In this document: in pieces, positions 1 to 8,274 of the stretch
Layout: every line of letters begins with the position of its first letter
Position numbering within the stretch: the first letter of the stretch is position 1
Source of the DNA: DSWT01 sp036845725
GTDB lineage: Bacteria > Chloroflexota > Anaerolineae > B4-G1 > SLSP01
Reading direction: 5' to 3'
Length of the DNA stretch: 64,000 nt
Assembly: GCA_036845725.1 (NCBI GenBank)
Contig: DAIUDK010000008.1
Coordinates: 6,975 to 70,974, forward strand
The notes under the pieces: model-generated
The model's input: only the letters and a program-made list of their open reading frames with translations
Told to the model about the DNA's origin: nothing
The model's database searches: none
Translations under genes and position numbers: made by a program

Positions 1-348
1 CTGCACTTCCTCTGAGGTGTACGGGAAATAGCCGGCATCATCCAGCAGGCCAGATGCCGGATCGCGTGTCGAAATCGGCCCCCAACGGTAGCCGTTGCAC
101 CACTCGCTCGTCAGCGTGATGTGGACGCCCATATCGACCTTGTCGGGGTGCGTGCGGCAGAATTCCGCCGTCGCCGGGAACCAGGGACACGGGACCATCG
201 TCGAAGCGGCGGAAATCAGCCCAACCTCGACCAGATCGGCGTAGGCCGCCAGCGACGCCTGGCACATTCCGATGTCGTCGGTGTGGATAATTACTGCGCG
301 ATCATCATCTGCCAGACCAAGCTGTTTGAGTATCGGATTTGGTTTCAT
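1..348 (-). CDS. ChbG/YdjC-family carbohydrate deacetylase, partial (C-terminus outside window)
   Basis: The first 116 residues are present and the gene runs off the left edge. It starts at an ATG at 348 preceded by a good Shine-Dalgarno (GGAGG). Near residue 20 it reads AVIIHTDDIGMCQAS, the metal-binding TDD(I/F)G motif of YdjC/ChbG deacetylases, and further on MGVHITLTSEW, the conserved GxHxxLT block. Members of the family remove acetyl groups from chito- or diacetyl-oligosaccharides, or from hopanoid precursors (HpnK). The substrate here cannot be told from the N-terminus alone. Confidence 0.85.
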   Translation of the reverse strand, partial: MKPNPILKQLGLADDDRAVIIHTDDIGMCQASLAAYADLVEVGLISAASTMVPCPWFPATAEFCRTHPDKVDMGVHITLTSEWCNGYRWGPISTRDPASGLLDDAGYFPYTSEEVQ

Positions 349-374
349 CAAATTAGCCTCCTTCAGGAGAATGG

Positions 375-446
375 AACCACAAATCTACACGAATCCTCAC
401 GTATTAAAAATATTAGCTTCGTGCAAATTCGTGAAGATTTGTGGTT
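375..446. repeat. Palindromic intergenic repeat, family C (CCACGAAT type)
   Basis: Imperfect inverted repeat with arms AACCACAAATC and GATTTGTGGTT, plus internal CACGAAT/ATTCGTG blocks. Related spacers occur at 6344, 16584, 28213, 44722 and 49734. It touches the stop codon of the minus-strand gene that ends at 445 and could fold as an RNA hairpin in the shared transcript. Confidence 0.75.
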
Positions 447-1299
447 AGAAATCGGCCAGGGCGAACCAGTCGCCTTTTTGACCGGGGATTGTCAGCCCGG
501 CTGTGAGCGTTCCGGCATCCACCAGAGAGTGGATTGCGTGCTCCACGTCTTTGTGCGGCCATTGGAACACCTTCGCCACGTCGCCGAACTGCGCCGCGCC
601 CACCGAGCGGAAGTACAGCTCGACGAGCTTACGCTGTGCCACGCTAATCTTGATCGCGCCCGCGCGTTCTGGCAGGTCGGGGAAATGGCGGTGGACGCAG
701 TCGTAGATGAAGGCGTAGTTCCACGTCCCGGCCTGCGCCACGCCCACCGGCAGGATTTTGAAATCGGCCTGCAACTCATCCAGCGCGCGGTTGAAGCGAT
801 AACCGGATTCTTTGGTGGTCATAAACGTCGCGTTGCGCAGCGCAATCGTGTGCGTCGGTCCTTCGCGCAACAACGCTTCGTAGATCAACTTCGATTCCAG
901 CGTCATCACACCGCGCCGGTACTGGTCGAGATAATCCTCTTCGGGCGCGCCGTAGTTCTCGCTGAGCGCGTAGAAATACGGGGCGACGTCCAGCGCGATC
1001 ATCGTCGCTTTCTTGCGCAACACTTTGGCGTAGTACCACCACCTTTTGTCGAGCGAGCCATCTTTCCAGCCCCACGTCTTGTGGCCCGGATCGTCGTGCT
1101 CGTCGGCGACCGGGCGATCTCCAGCGACGGCGGCCCATAGGCTCGGCGTCTCCACGCCCTTGATCGGCCATAAGGTGACGAACCCGCGCTCTTTGACAAA
1201 CGCCACAGCCTCGTCCGCTGAATTCAGGCGTAGTTCCGGCAACAGGCGATACGTCCGCGCGCGATAAGATTGAACGCGCTCTAAAGATAGATTAATCAC
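445..1299 (-). CDS. AlkZ-like winged-helix protein
   Basis: 284 residues with a GTG start whose GTGA overlaps the stop of the upstream gene (1296-2054) by 4 nt, so the two are probably translationally coupled. The sequence (KDGSLDKRWWYYAKVLRKKA, then SKLIYEALLREGPTHTIALR and a C-terminal winged-helix-like stretch) resembles proteins annotated as AlkZ-related/HTH_42, a group that includes DNA-crosslink glycosylases. The catalytic QxQ/QxD signature of true AlkZ is not obvious, so glycosylase activity is uncertain. Family assignment is from memory of the sequence style. Confidence 0.55.
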   Translation of the reverse strand: MINLSLERVQSYRARTYRLLPELRLNSADEAVAFVKERGFVTLWPIKGVETPSLWAAVAGDRPVADEHDDPGHKTWGWKDGSLDKRWWYYAKVLRKKATMIALDVAPYFYALSENYGAPEEDYLDQYRRGVMTLESKLIYEALLREGPTHTIALRNATFMTTKESGYRFNRALDELQADFKILPVGVAQAGTWNYAFIYDCVHRHFPDLPERAGAIKISVAQRKLVELYFRSVGAAQFGDVAKVFQWPHKDVEHAIHSLVDAGTLTAGLTIPGQKGDWFALADF

Positions 1300-2054
1300 A
1301 ATTCACTTCCGTTCAAAGCAGGTAAAACTTCAAGCGCGCGCGCGACAGCCTCCGCGACAAATACCTCCACACCACCGACTTGCTCGACCAACGCCACTGC
1401 CGCGTCCCAATGGCATGTGTGCTGCTCGCGAACTCTCTGCAGTTCGGCGGCATCCTTCCCGCTGCGCGCCAGCATCTCGAAGAACGACTCCGGCGAATCC
1501 CCTTTCAACAGCGGCAGCCGCACAATGTCCCACATCCGCAGAAAATCGGCATGGGCGACGTGGGTGAATACGTCGGGCAGAAACGCAGTGGACAGTGCGG
1601 CGATCACGGCAGCAAAATCCGCGAACAGCGCGTGGCTCAACACGCTAAACGCCGTCAAGACAACGGCAGGCGGCACGGGCAAATCTTGCAGTGAATTTAA
1701 CCCCAGAGATTGCTGCAGCCGCGCGCCCAACGCCTTCCACGGCTCATCCGCCGCCAGGTGACAGAGATAACCGGTGACAAAAGCACGCTCCTTCGGCATC
1801 AGTCGGTTCCAGGGACGCTGCAACAAGCGCTCGCGCTGTGCGAAGAACTTCGCGCAGCTCTTGGTAAACGCCGCATCCCCGTCCTCATCGATGCGGCCCA
1901 CGAAGTGCGTGGTGCGCCGCGAGACAGAGGTAAAGCTGTTCACGTCCACCACGAGATTGCCCGTCAAAAACGCTCCGTACTCGGACGGTCCAAACTGTTC
2001 CAAATGCGGGAACACCTGCTCCGCCACTACCAAATGCGTCGTCAAAGGCGGCAT
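1296..2054 (-). CDS. Zinc-dependent phospholipase C-like protein
   Basis: 252 residues starting at an ATG behind AGGAG. The N-terminus PLTTHLVVAEQV, followed by GAFLTGNLVVD and THFVGRIDEDG and later TGYLCHLAADE, matches the histidine/aspartate layout of the Zn_dep_PLPC fold (S1/P1-like all-helical metalloprotein). No signal peptide is visible, so it looks cytoplasmic. It overlaps the downstream AlkZ-like gene by 4 nt. Substrate is unknown; many members of this family are uncharacterised. Confidence 0.7.
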   Translation of the reverse strand: MPPLTTHLVVAEQVFPHLEQFGPSEYGAFLTGNLVVDVNSFTSVSRRTTHFVGRIDEDGDAAFTKSCAKFFAQRERLLQRPWNRLMPKERAFVTGYLCHLAADEPWKALGARLQQSLGLNSLQDLPVPPAVVLTAFSVLSHALFADFAAVIAALSTAFLPDVFTHVAHADFLRMWDIVRLPLLKGDSPESFFEMLARSGKDAAELQRVREQHTCHWDAAVALVEQVGGVEVFVAEAVARALEVLPALNGSEL

Positions 2055-2067
2055 GATTCACTCCTGT

Positions 2068-2098
2068 AGCGGTCAGCCATCAGCGTTCAGCTATCAGC
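2068..2098. repeat. Short tandem CAGC-type intergenic repeat, family D
   Basis: Consecutive degenerate units of the type GGTCAGC / CATCAGC / GTTCAGC / TATCAGC upstream of the gene that starts at 2054. Related blocks are at 3772, 37453 and 48256. Confidence 0.6.
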
Positions 2099-2126
2099 AA
2101 AGGCTTACCTTCTGCCTCTTGCATCC

Positions 2127-2999
2127 TTACGCCGACCATTCGCGTTCCCACCCCACCAGCTCCTCCAATTGCCCGCCCAGTTCCGCGTAGGCGCTCTCCA
2201 CGTTCCACGTGTGCGGGGTGGGATCGTCGCAGGGGCAGGGCATGGGCATATCGGCACACGCGGCGATTGTCTCTTCCAGCGTTTGCCCCGCCGTCACCGC
2301 TACGGCAACCCGCGCGCGCAGTTCCGCCAGGTACGCGCGATCCGCCGTGAGCCGCCGCTGAACCTCGCCAGCGTCCGTCGTTGGCGAGCCGTGACCGGGA
2401 ACCAGCGCCCGGATGTCCAGCGTTGCCAGATGCGCCAACGTTGCTTCATAGGCGTTTAGGCTGAGGACGAGGGGGATTTCGATGTCGCTGAGGATATCGG
2501 CGGCCCAGAGCGTTCCGCTTTCCTCGTGGTAGACGGCGCACTGATCCAAGGCGTGACCCGGCGTGTGAAAGATACGCAATCGCACATCTCCGAAGGTGAA
2601 TGTCAGCGCGGTATCGAACGTGTACGTGGGCTTGGGCAACAAAAAGGGGCGCGGGCGGCGGATGTGCGCCTGCGCTTCCCAGACGCCAATCTGCCGGTAC
2701 AGGTCCGCGCCGTGCTCGTGTAACACGCGCAGGTAGTCGGCATGCGCGATGACCGGCACACCGGGGAAGTGCTCCGGCCCCATCACGTGATCCCAATGCG
2801 CGTGCGTGAGGACAATCGCACGCGGTGTCGCGCCCTGGTCGTCCACAAACCGGGCGATGTCCTCGATCGTCTCCGGCGCGATGCCCGGATCGATCAGGCA
2901 CGCCTCGTCACCGGAAAGAAAAACGCCGCTGTTGGTGGCGAAGAGCGCGCTCTGCGTCACCCAGAGGTTGGACGTCAGTTGTGTGAATTGTGCAGACAT
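2127..2999 (-). CDS. MBL-fold metallo-hydrolase
   Basis: 290 residues. Metal ligands are visible in LTHAHWDHVMG (HxHxDH motif, about residue 64), HTPGHALDQ, AADILSD and PGHGSP, the normal order of a metallo-beta-lactamase fold hydrolase with two metals. The C-terminal third carries a helical region with two Cys-rich stretches (AACADMPMPCPC). No signal peptide is seen. Substrate cannot be assigned; glyoxalase II-like thioesters or lactones are possible. The start has a GGGGGT ribosome site 8 nt upstream. Confidence 0.85.
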   Translation of the reverse strand: MSAQFTQLTSNLWVTQSALFATNSGVFLSGDEACLIDPGIAPETIEDIARFVDDQGATPRAIVLTHAHWDHVMGPEHFPGVPVIAHADYLRVLHEHGADLYRQIGVWEAQAHIRRPRPFLLPKPTYTFDTALTFTFGDVRLRIFHTPGHALDQCAVYHEESGTLWAADILSDIEIPLVLSLNAYEATLAHLATLDIRALVPGHGSPTTDAGEVQRRLTADRAYLAELRARVAVAVTAGQTLEETIAACADMPMPCPCDDPTPHTWNVESAYAELGGQLEELVGWEREWSA

Positions 3000-3022
3000 A
3001 CTATTACCCCCTCAGAAAACAA

Positions 3023-3085
3023 TCTCAACGGATTGAACGGATTAAACGGAAAACTATCCGTTAAATTCCGTTGAATCCGTTGAGA
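3023..3085. repeat. Palindromic intergenic repeat, family B (AACGGATT type)
   Basis: Arms TCTCAACGGATT and AATCCGTTGAGA with nested AACGGATT/ATCCGTT units form a long hairpin between two minus-strand genes. Other copies or half-copies are at 3811, 4816, 6424 and 46773. Confidence 0.85.
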
Positions 3086-3092
3086 GAATCTT

Positions 3093-3758
3093 TCATCTCG
3101 CGTGCGCTTGGAAACCCTTTAGCGACTGTGCGCCCCCCAGTCGCGCCACTGCCGCGCGCACAGCATTGGGATCGGCGTTGCGCAGCGCGCCGGCAGGCGC
3201 AGGGCCATCGCCCAACACGACCGAGACGACGCCCTCCTGACACGGCACGGCCAGGTCGACGCAATACTCACTGTCGCCCTCACGGATGAGGTAATCCATT
3301 TCGGGAAAGAAACCGCTTTCCTTGAGTGTCACGTAGAGGCCGTCCGCACCGGAGACGTACAGGTCGTTGATCTCCTCGGCGGCGGTGAAGCGATCCCACG
3401 TGCTCTCGATGAAGGTCACCCGCCGCCAGCGCAGACTCGGAATCGGCGGATCGCGGCGGATGAGCGGGCCGATTTGCAGCTTGTAATAGCGGTCATCGGC
3501 GCGGGGATGTTTTGGCTCGTCGGGGAACAGGTCGCGCCGCCGCACCAGCTCGTGGCCGCGCACTTCCGCGTACCAGTGGATGCCCCACCGTTCTTCGGCA
3601 AAGGCTGTAGTGAAGTAGAAGGCCAGGATCGCCGCGTCGGTCGTAGAGGCCGGCGCGTGCGCCTCCGGGATGCGATACCAGCCCTCGTCGCGGGCCACCT
3701 GAAAATCGCGCGGCTTGTTCATCAACCCCACCAACACCCGGTCGGCTGCGTGAAACAT
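3093..3758 (-). CDS. Conserved hypothetical protein
   Basis: 221 residues behind AGGAGG. No family is confidently recognised. The protein has a basic/acidic centre (HELVRRRDLFPDEPKHPRAD, then YYKLQIGPL and LRWRRVTFI), no membrane segment and no signal peptide. The charge pattern is compatible with a nucleic-acid-related or nuclease-like fold, but no catalytic motif can be named. It sits alone between two palindromic spacers, so context gives no functional clue. Confidence 0.75.
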   Translation of the reverse strand: MFHAADRVLVGLMNKPRDFQVARDEGWYRIPEAHAPASTTDAAILAFYFTTAFAEERWGIHWYAEVRGHELVRRRDLFPDEPKHPRADDRYYKLQIGPLIRRDPPIPSLRWRRVTFIESTWDRFTAAEEINDLYVSGADGLYVTLKESGFFPEMDYLIREGDSEYCVDLAVPCQEGVVSVVLGDGPAPAGALRNADPNAVRAAVARLGGAQSLKGFQAHAR

Positions 3759-3771
3759 CGTTATCCTCCTG

Positions 3772-3845
3772 TGAGAATCAGCGAATCAAAGAATCGGCGA
3801 ATCTGAAGAATAATCCGCTGAAATCCGTTCAATCCGTTGAGAAAT
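3772..3845. repeat. Composite spacer: family D units followed by a family B half-copy
   Basis: AATCAGCGAATC / AATCGGCGAATC units run into AATCCGCTGAAATCCGTTC and CCGTTGAGA. Two repeat families are directly fused in one spacer. Confidence 0.65.
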
Positions 3846-3847
3846 TC

Positions 3848-4798
3848 TTATTTGGATACGTTTCTGTGCCAGCGTTCGGCGAGCGGAACGTAGAGGCGGG
3901 GGGCTTCGGCGGGGGCGTCCATCGCGTCGGTGAAGTAGAGGTACGTGGCGTCAGTACGGCTGCTGAAGCCTGCATGGTTTCCCTCGCGGTCCACGGCGAT
4001 GAAGTTCATCCCACTCAAGTAGCGCCCACCCAGGTCGTTCAAGTCCGCCATCGCCCGCTGACCGGCCTCCGTGACGGAAAGCCCCATCTTCATATAGAAT
4101 ACGACGCTGTGCGCCGTCGCCGCGCGGATCGCCATCTCGCCGGTGCCGGTGCAGGCCGCCGCGCCGTAGCGATTGTCCGCATACAGTCCTGCGCCGACAA
4201 TAGGCGAGTCGCCGACGCGGCCTGGATACTTCCACGCCCATCCGCTCGTGCTCACGCCCACAGCGAGGTTGCCCCGCGCATCCTGGACGATAAAATTGGT
4301 CGTGCCGCGCGCGCGTTCCGGGTCCGTGGCGATTTCGACGTAGCGCCACAGATCGGGTTGCTCCGCGAGATGCGCCATTACGTTGGGCGGCAGGTCTTCG
4401 CGCAGGCGTTTCTCCCACGTATCACGGGCCGGCTCGGTGAGCAGCTCGCACGGATCGAACCCCATCTCCGCCGCAAAACGCGCCGCGCCGTCGCCCACCA
4501 GGAATACATGCGGCAGCTTTTCCAACACTTTGCGCGCCACCGAAATCGGGTACGGATAGCCCTTGAGCGCACCCACCGCGCCGCTGGTCAGGTCGCACCC
4601 GTCCATGATCGCCGCGTCCAGCTCGACCTCGCCAAGCAGATTCGGGTAGCCGCTGTACCCTACCGAATGATCGTCTGGGTTCGCCTCTACCAGCCGGATC
4701 CCCGCTTCGACGGCATCCATCGCCGACCCGCCATCCCGCAACATCTGCATCGCCGCTCCGATGCCCACCCCACCATTCTGGCTCGCAATCACGAGCAT
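3848..4798 (-). CDS. N4-(beta-N-acetylglucosaminyl)-L-asparaginase-like Ntn-hydrolase
   Basis: An autoprocessing isoaspartyl peptidase/aspartylglucosaminidase-type hydrolase that should cleave Asn-linked glycans or isoaspartyl bonds. The start is taken as the ATG at 4798, giving MLVIASQNGG after GGGAG; an in-frame ATG at 4816 lies against a repeat. Family blocks are clear: GGSAMDAVEAGI, NPDDHSVGYSG, ELDAAIMDG, then GTTNF with the likely nucleophile Thr166 exposed after self-cleavage, and GRVGDSPIVGAGLYAD and GTGEM for substrate binding. No signal peptide is seen, so it acts in the cytoplasm. Confidence 0.88.
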   Translation of the reverse strand: MLVIASQNGGVGIGAAMQMLRDGGSAMDAVEAGIRLVEANPDDHSVGYSGYPNLLGEVELDAAIMDGCDLTSGAVGALKGYPYPISVARKVLEKLPHVFLVGDGAARFAAEMGFDPCELLTEPARDTWEKRLREDLPPNVMAHLAEQPDLWRYVEIATDPERARGTTNFIVQDARGNLAVGVSTSGWAWKYPGRVGDSPIVGAGLYADNRYGAAACTGTGEMAIRAATAHSVVFYMKMGLSVTEAGQRAMADLNDLGGRYLSGMNFIAVDREGNHAGFSSRTDATYLYFTDAMDAPAEAPRLYVPLAERWHRNVSK

Positions 4799-4815
4799 CG
4801 CCATCTCCCAAACCA

Positions 4816-4877
4816 TCTCAACGGATCAAACGGATTAAACGGAAGGGAACCCGTTAAAATCCGTTGAATCCGTTGAG
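4816..4877. repeat. Palindromic intergenic repeat, family B
   Basis: Arms TCTCAACGGAT and ATCCGTTGAG, with inner AACGGAT units and TCCGTT partners, between proS and the asparaginase gene. Confidence 0.85.
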
Positions 4878-4884
4878 TAAAATC

Positions 4885-6318
4885 CTAATACGCCTTGCCA
4901 AAGATTGCGACTTCGGTGGCGGGTTTGCCGGTGTAGATACACGTTCCAGCGCCGCCGGGTTGCTCGGTGGGGATACAGCGCACGGTGGCCTTCGTCTCTT
5001 CTTTGATACGCGCTTCGTCCTCGGCGTCGCCGGCCCACCACGCGCGGGCGAAGCCGGTTTCCACGGCCTCCTTGAGTTCGTCGTAAGTGCTCACGTCGCG
5101 GGTGTGGCTATCGCGGAAATCGAGTGCCTTCTGGAAGATCGCCTGCTGGATCGTCGCCAGCATCGCAGCGACCGTCGTTTCCAATCCGTCCCACGACGCC
5201 GAGGTCTTGCCCTCCCGTCCGGGGACGTCACGCCGGGCGAGCATCACCTGGCGGTTCGCCACGTCGCGCGGGCCGACCTCGATCCGCAGCGGGACGCCAC
5301 GCATCTCCCAATCGTTGAACTTCCACCCGGCAGTGAACCCCTCGCGGACGTCCAACTCCACACGCAGGGTCTCCTTAAGCCGTGCATACAACTGCTGCGC
5401 CGCCTCCAACACCGCCGCGCGCTCCTCATCTTTGCGCCAGATCGGCACGATGACAACTTGGATCGGCGCGAGGCGCGGCGGCAGCACGAGGCCCTGATCG
5501 TCGCCGTGCGTCATCACGATCGCGCCGACCATGCGCGTGCTCACCCCCCACGACGTCGTCCACGTGAGTTGCTGTTCGTTGTTCTCGTCGAGGAACTTGA
5601 TGTCGAAAGCTCGCGCGAAATTCTGCCCCAGGAAGTGGCTGGTGCCGGATTGCAGCGCCTTGCCATCTTTCATCATCGCCTCAATCGTGTAGCTGGCGAC
5701 GGCCCCGGCAAACTTCTCGCTCTCGCTCTTGCGGCCGGGGAGCACGGGGATCGCAGCCTCGTTCATCGCAAAGTCCGCGTAGACGCCGAGCATCCGCAAC
5801 GTCTCCTCCATCGCCTCGTCGCGGGTGGCGTGCGCGGTGTGGCCTTCCTGCCAGAGGAACTCCGTCGTGCGCAAGAACAGGCGCGTGCGCATCTCCCAGC
5901 GTACCACGTTGGCCCACTGATTGATCAGCAGCGGCAGATCGCGGTACGACTGAATCCACTTGGCGTACATGTGGCCGATGATCGTCTCCGACGTCGGGCG
6001 CACGATCAGCCGCTCCTCCAATTCAGCCCCCCCGCCAATGGTGACGACCGCCAGCTCCGGCGAGAAGCCCTCCACGTGCTCGGCCTCCTTCTGCAAGAAG
6101 CTCTCCGGGATGAAGAGCGGGAAGTAGGCGTTGACGTGCCCCGTCGCCTTGAAACGGCGATCCAGCGCATCGCGGATGTTCTCCCAGAGCGTGTAGCCGT
6201 AGGGTTTGATGACCATACAGCCGCGCACGGGCGAATAGTCGGCCAAGTCGGCCTTCTGCACGATCTCGTTATACCACTTGGAAAAGTCCTCGCCTTGAGA
6301 AGTCAAAAAGTCTGCCAT
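4885..6318 (-). CDS. proS: Prolyl-tRNA synthetase (type 3, archaeal/eukaryote-like)
   Basis: Charges tRNA-Pro with proline. 477 residues from the ATG at 6318 (after GAGGGAG); an upstream in-frame start at 6369 lies in a repeat and is rejected. Class II motif 2 is visible (RWEMRTRLFLRTTEF with LWQEGHTAHAT) and motif 3 ends in HGDDQGLVLPP, followed by an anticodon-binding domain and a C-terminal Zn-binding-like domain ending in the characteristic Tyr (AIFGKAY). There is no bacterial INS editing insert, which marks the short ProS type. It is flanked by palindromic spacers on both sides. Confidence 0.96.
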   Translation of the reverse strand: MADFLTSQGEDFSKWYNEIVQKADLADYSPVRGCMVIKPYGYTLWENIRDALDRRFKATGHVNAYFPLFIPESFLQKEAEHVEGFSPELAVVTIGGGAELEERLIVRPTSETIIGHMYAKWIQSYRDLPLLINQWANVVRWEMRTRLFLRTTEFLWQEGHTAHATRDEAMEETLRMLGVYADFAMNEAAIPVLPGRKSESEKFAGAVASYTIEAMMKDGKALQSGTSHFLGQNFARAFDIKFLDENNEQQLTWTTSWGVSTRMVGAIVMTHGDDQGLVLPPRLAPIQVVIVPIWRKDEERAAVLEAAQQLYARLKETLRVELDVREGFTAGWKFNDWEMRGVPLRIEVGPRDVANRQVMLARRDVPGREGKTSASWDGLETTVAAMLATIQQAIFQKALDFRDSHTRDVSTYDELKEAVETGFARAWWAGDAEDEARIKEETKATVRCIPTEQPGGAGTCIYTGKPATEVAIFGKAY

Positions 6319-6343
6319 GATGCTCCCTCGTTCTTTGAAAATA

Positions 6344-6455
6344 AACCACGAATCTTCACCAATCCCCACGAATTAAAAATATGAAATTAGTGTAAATTCG
6401 TAAAGACTCGTGGTAAAGTATCCTTCCGTTAGAATCCGTTCAATCCGTTGAGAAA
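6344..6455. repeat. Composite palindromic spacer: family C (6344-6414) then family B half (6424-6455)
   Basis: AACCACGAATCTTCACC pairs with AATTCG...ACTCGTGGT. Directly after it, TCCGTTAGAATCC and CAATCCGTTGAGA match the right arm of family B. It separates the MazG-like gene from proS. Confidence 0.8.
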
Positions 6456-6462
6456 ATGCTCG

Positions 6463-6765
6463 TTATTTATCCGGTCCGAAGCGGCGGTAGTTCACCGCGA
6501 GCTTGTCCATAATCGCCTGCTCCAAATCGATGCCGGTGAGATAGGCCAGTTGCAGCAAGTACAGCGCGACGTCCGCCAACTCCTCGGCGAGCGCCTCGGG
6601 AACGGCCTGCTCGCCCCACTGGAAATGCTCCAGCACCTCCGCCGCTTCCAGTGACAGCGAAATGGCGATATTGCGCGGCGACTGCACAAACGGCGAGTCA
6701 TCACGATACCATCCCATCGCCCCGACAAAGGCGTTCATCGCATCGGTTAGTTCTGCGAGTGTCAT
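6463..6765 (-). CDS. MazG-like nucleotide pyrophosphohydrolase
   Basis: About 100 residues from the ATG at 6765 (MTLAELTDAM); a longer TTG-initiated version to 6810 is less likely. The helical NTP-pyrophosphohydrolase core shows the metal-binding EAAEVLEHFQW and EELADVALYLLQLA motifs (ExxE then ExxD). Short MazG/RS21-C6-type proteins hydrolyse non-canonical nucleotides such as modified dCTP, house-cleaning the pool. The start lacks a clear Shine-Dalgarno. The C-terminus NYRRFGPDK is typical. Confidence 0.85.
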   Translation of the reverse strand: MTLAELTDAMNAFVGAMGWYRDDSPFVQSPRNIAISLSLEAAEVLEHFQWGEQAVPEALAEELADVALYLLQLAYLTGIDLEQAIMDKLAVNYRRFGPDK

Positions 6766-6770
6766 AAGGA

Positions 6771-6787
6771 GCGAGTATACAGCGGAA
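6771..6787. repeat. Direct repeat, left copy, flanking an AT-rich gene
   Basis: GCGAGTATACAGCGGAA is identical to 7342-7358. Similarity continues loosely for about 17 further bases (GGAGAGGGCAAC versus GCGAGAGAACAAC). Confidence 0.8.
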
Positions 6788-6824
6788 TGGGGAGAGGGCA
6801 ACCAAGACAAGACAGCGTCATTGA

Positions 6825-7292
6825 TTATGGATTGAGATTCACCGATTTTCTTGACCGTTCATGGATTACTAAACCAATCTCCATCAGTGCAGCGACGGTG
6901 ACCATGACCGGATGGATCCAATAGCCAATGCCTCGATACGGCTCGATGATAAATATCCCCTGCCACCATACCAGAGGGAATAGAACCAGCAAGGAGATTC
7001 TGTATAGCCTCTCCAATTTTCCAACAGAACGAGCAGACAAACAAAGGTTCAAATTCAAAAAAATCAAAATTGGAATGGCGAGCAAATACAACAAGTGCCC
7101 CACCTCACGAATCCAATCACCCATGTCCGGTTTGAAAGTTGTATTAGGTATGGCAATGGCAGCAAGAAATTCCATAAAATACCAGAAACTGTAAGTCCAG
7201 ATAGGCGGTGCTTTAGAGTCAGAGGCCATTGGCAAGAGTAAAGTTATGCACAAGGATCCAAGCAGAATCAGGCGTAAACGACGTTTAGACAT
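6825..7292 (-). CDS. Hypothetical membrane protein
   Basis: 155 residues starting at an ATG after GGGAGG. About four hydrophobic segments are visible (LRLILLGSLCITLLLP, a Trp/Phe-rich FWYFMEFLAAIAI, LLYLLAIPILIFLNL and LLVLFPLVWWQGIFI). No family is recognised. Base composition is unlike its neighbours: 22 of 60 bases are G or C in 7021-7080. The gene is bracketed by a 17-bp direct repeat (6771 and 7342), which suggests a recent insertion between mazG and its former upstream region. Confidence 0.7.
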   Translation of the reverse strand: MSKRRLRLILLGSLCITLLLPMASDSKAPPIWTYSFWYFMEFLAAIAIPNTTFKPDMGDWIREVGHLLYLLAIPILIFLNLNLCLSARSVGKLERLYRISLLVLFPLVWWQGIFIIEPYRGIGYWIHPVMVTVAALMEIGLVIHERSRKSVNLNP

Positions 7293-7341
7293 AGGCTTTC
7301 CTCCCTATTCATCGTTCTGGAAGCCATTGGGCGCAGCAGAA

Positions 7342-7358
7342 GCGAGTATACAGCGGAA
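7342..7358. repeat. Direct repeat, right copy
   Basis: Second copy of GCGAGTATACAGCGGAA (see 6771-6787). It lies in the divergent spacer between the membrane protein gene and the EFR1 gene. Confidence 0.8.
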
Positions 7359-7442
7359 CAGCGAGAGAACAACTGAGGGGGCGATCTCATTTGGGTTGTT
7401 TTTTGTGATACAATACAAAAAGTGACTTATCGGGAGGGAAAA

Positions 7443-8222
7443 ATGGACACAACAATCTTTTACTATACCGGAACAGGAAATTCACTGTGGGTCGCGCGCG
7501 AACTCGCCGGCCGGTTGGGGGAGACAGAACTCGTTGCCATCGCCAATCACCGCGACGGACTTGAGGCAGTCGATTCGAAAATCATCGGAGTGGTCTTTCC
7601 CGTTCACATGTGGGGCGTCCCTGCCCCAATAATACGCTTTGTACGGACGTTGAATCGGCTACAGCCGGACTATGTCTTCGCCGTGGCCGTCGACGGAAGT
7701 CAAGTCGCCGATACGTTGGTGCAGTTGCAGAAGCTCTTGGCGGAAAACGGTCTCACGCTGGCGGCGGGGTTTGGCGTTGTGTTGCCCTCCAACTACACGC
7801 CGTTCGGCGGCCCAGGCCCACAGGAAGAACAAAATAGACGTTTCAAACTCGCCGAGGAAAAGATTGCCTATATCGTGGACAGGATCAAGGAAAAGGCCAC
7901 CTTGCCTGTTGAAAAAGGCTCGTTCGGGCAGAGGATGCTGTCGGCTACTGTCTATAAATTGAGTTTCAACCGTGTGCCCCAGATGGACGGGCAGTTCTGG
8001 GCGGACGAGAAATGCAATCATTGCGGGGTTTGCTACAAAGTCTGCCCGGCCGAAAACATCACCTTGCGTGAAGGAAAACCTGTCTGGAACCACAAATGCG
8101 AGCAGTGTTTTGCCTGTCTCCAATGGTGCCCGCAACAAGCCATACAATGCGGGAAGAATACAGCGCAGCGTGAGCGGTATCACCATCCGGAGATCTCGTT
8201 GAAGGATGTTATCCTACGCTAG
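7443..8222 (+). CDS. EFR1-family ferredoxin-flavodoxin
   Basis: A redox carrier with an N-terminal flavodoxin-like FMN domain (TTIFYYTGTGNSLWVAREL is the phosphate-binding loop) and a C-terminal 2[4Fe-4S] ferredoxin (CNHCGVCYKVCP near residue 195 and CEQCFACLQWCP about 27 residues later). The start at 7443 follows GGGAGG; an upstream GTG in frame at 7422 is less likely. Such proteins are typical of anaerobes and pass electrons between low-potential partners. It is a single gene with its own AT-rich upstream region. Confidence 0.92.
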   Translation: MDTTIFYYTGTGNSLWVARELAGRLGETELVAIANHRDGLEAVDSKIIGVVFPVHMWGVPAPIIRFVRTLNRLQPDYVFAVAVDGSQVADTLVQLQKLLAENGLTLAAGFGVVLPSNYTPFGGPGPQEEQNRRFKLAEEKIAYIVDRIKEKATLPVEKGSFGQRMLSATVYKLSFNRVPQMDGQFWADEKCNHCGVCYKVCPAENITLREGKPVWNHKCEQCFACLQWCPQQAIQCGKNTAQRERYHHPEISLKDVILR

Positions 8223-8274
8223 ACCGCCTCACCGAAATAGTGACAACAGAAACTGCGGAGTGTACGATAGTACA

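Noticed and set aside
4864..6384. Long open frame on the plus strand opposite proS
   Set aside because: It mirrors the proS gene in high-GC DNA, has no family motif and no ribosome site; proS is certain on the other strand.
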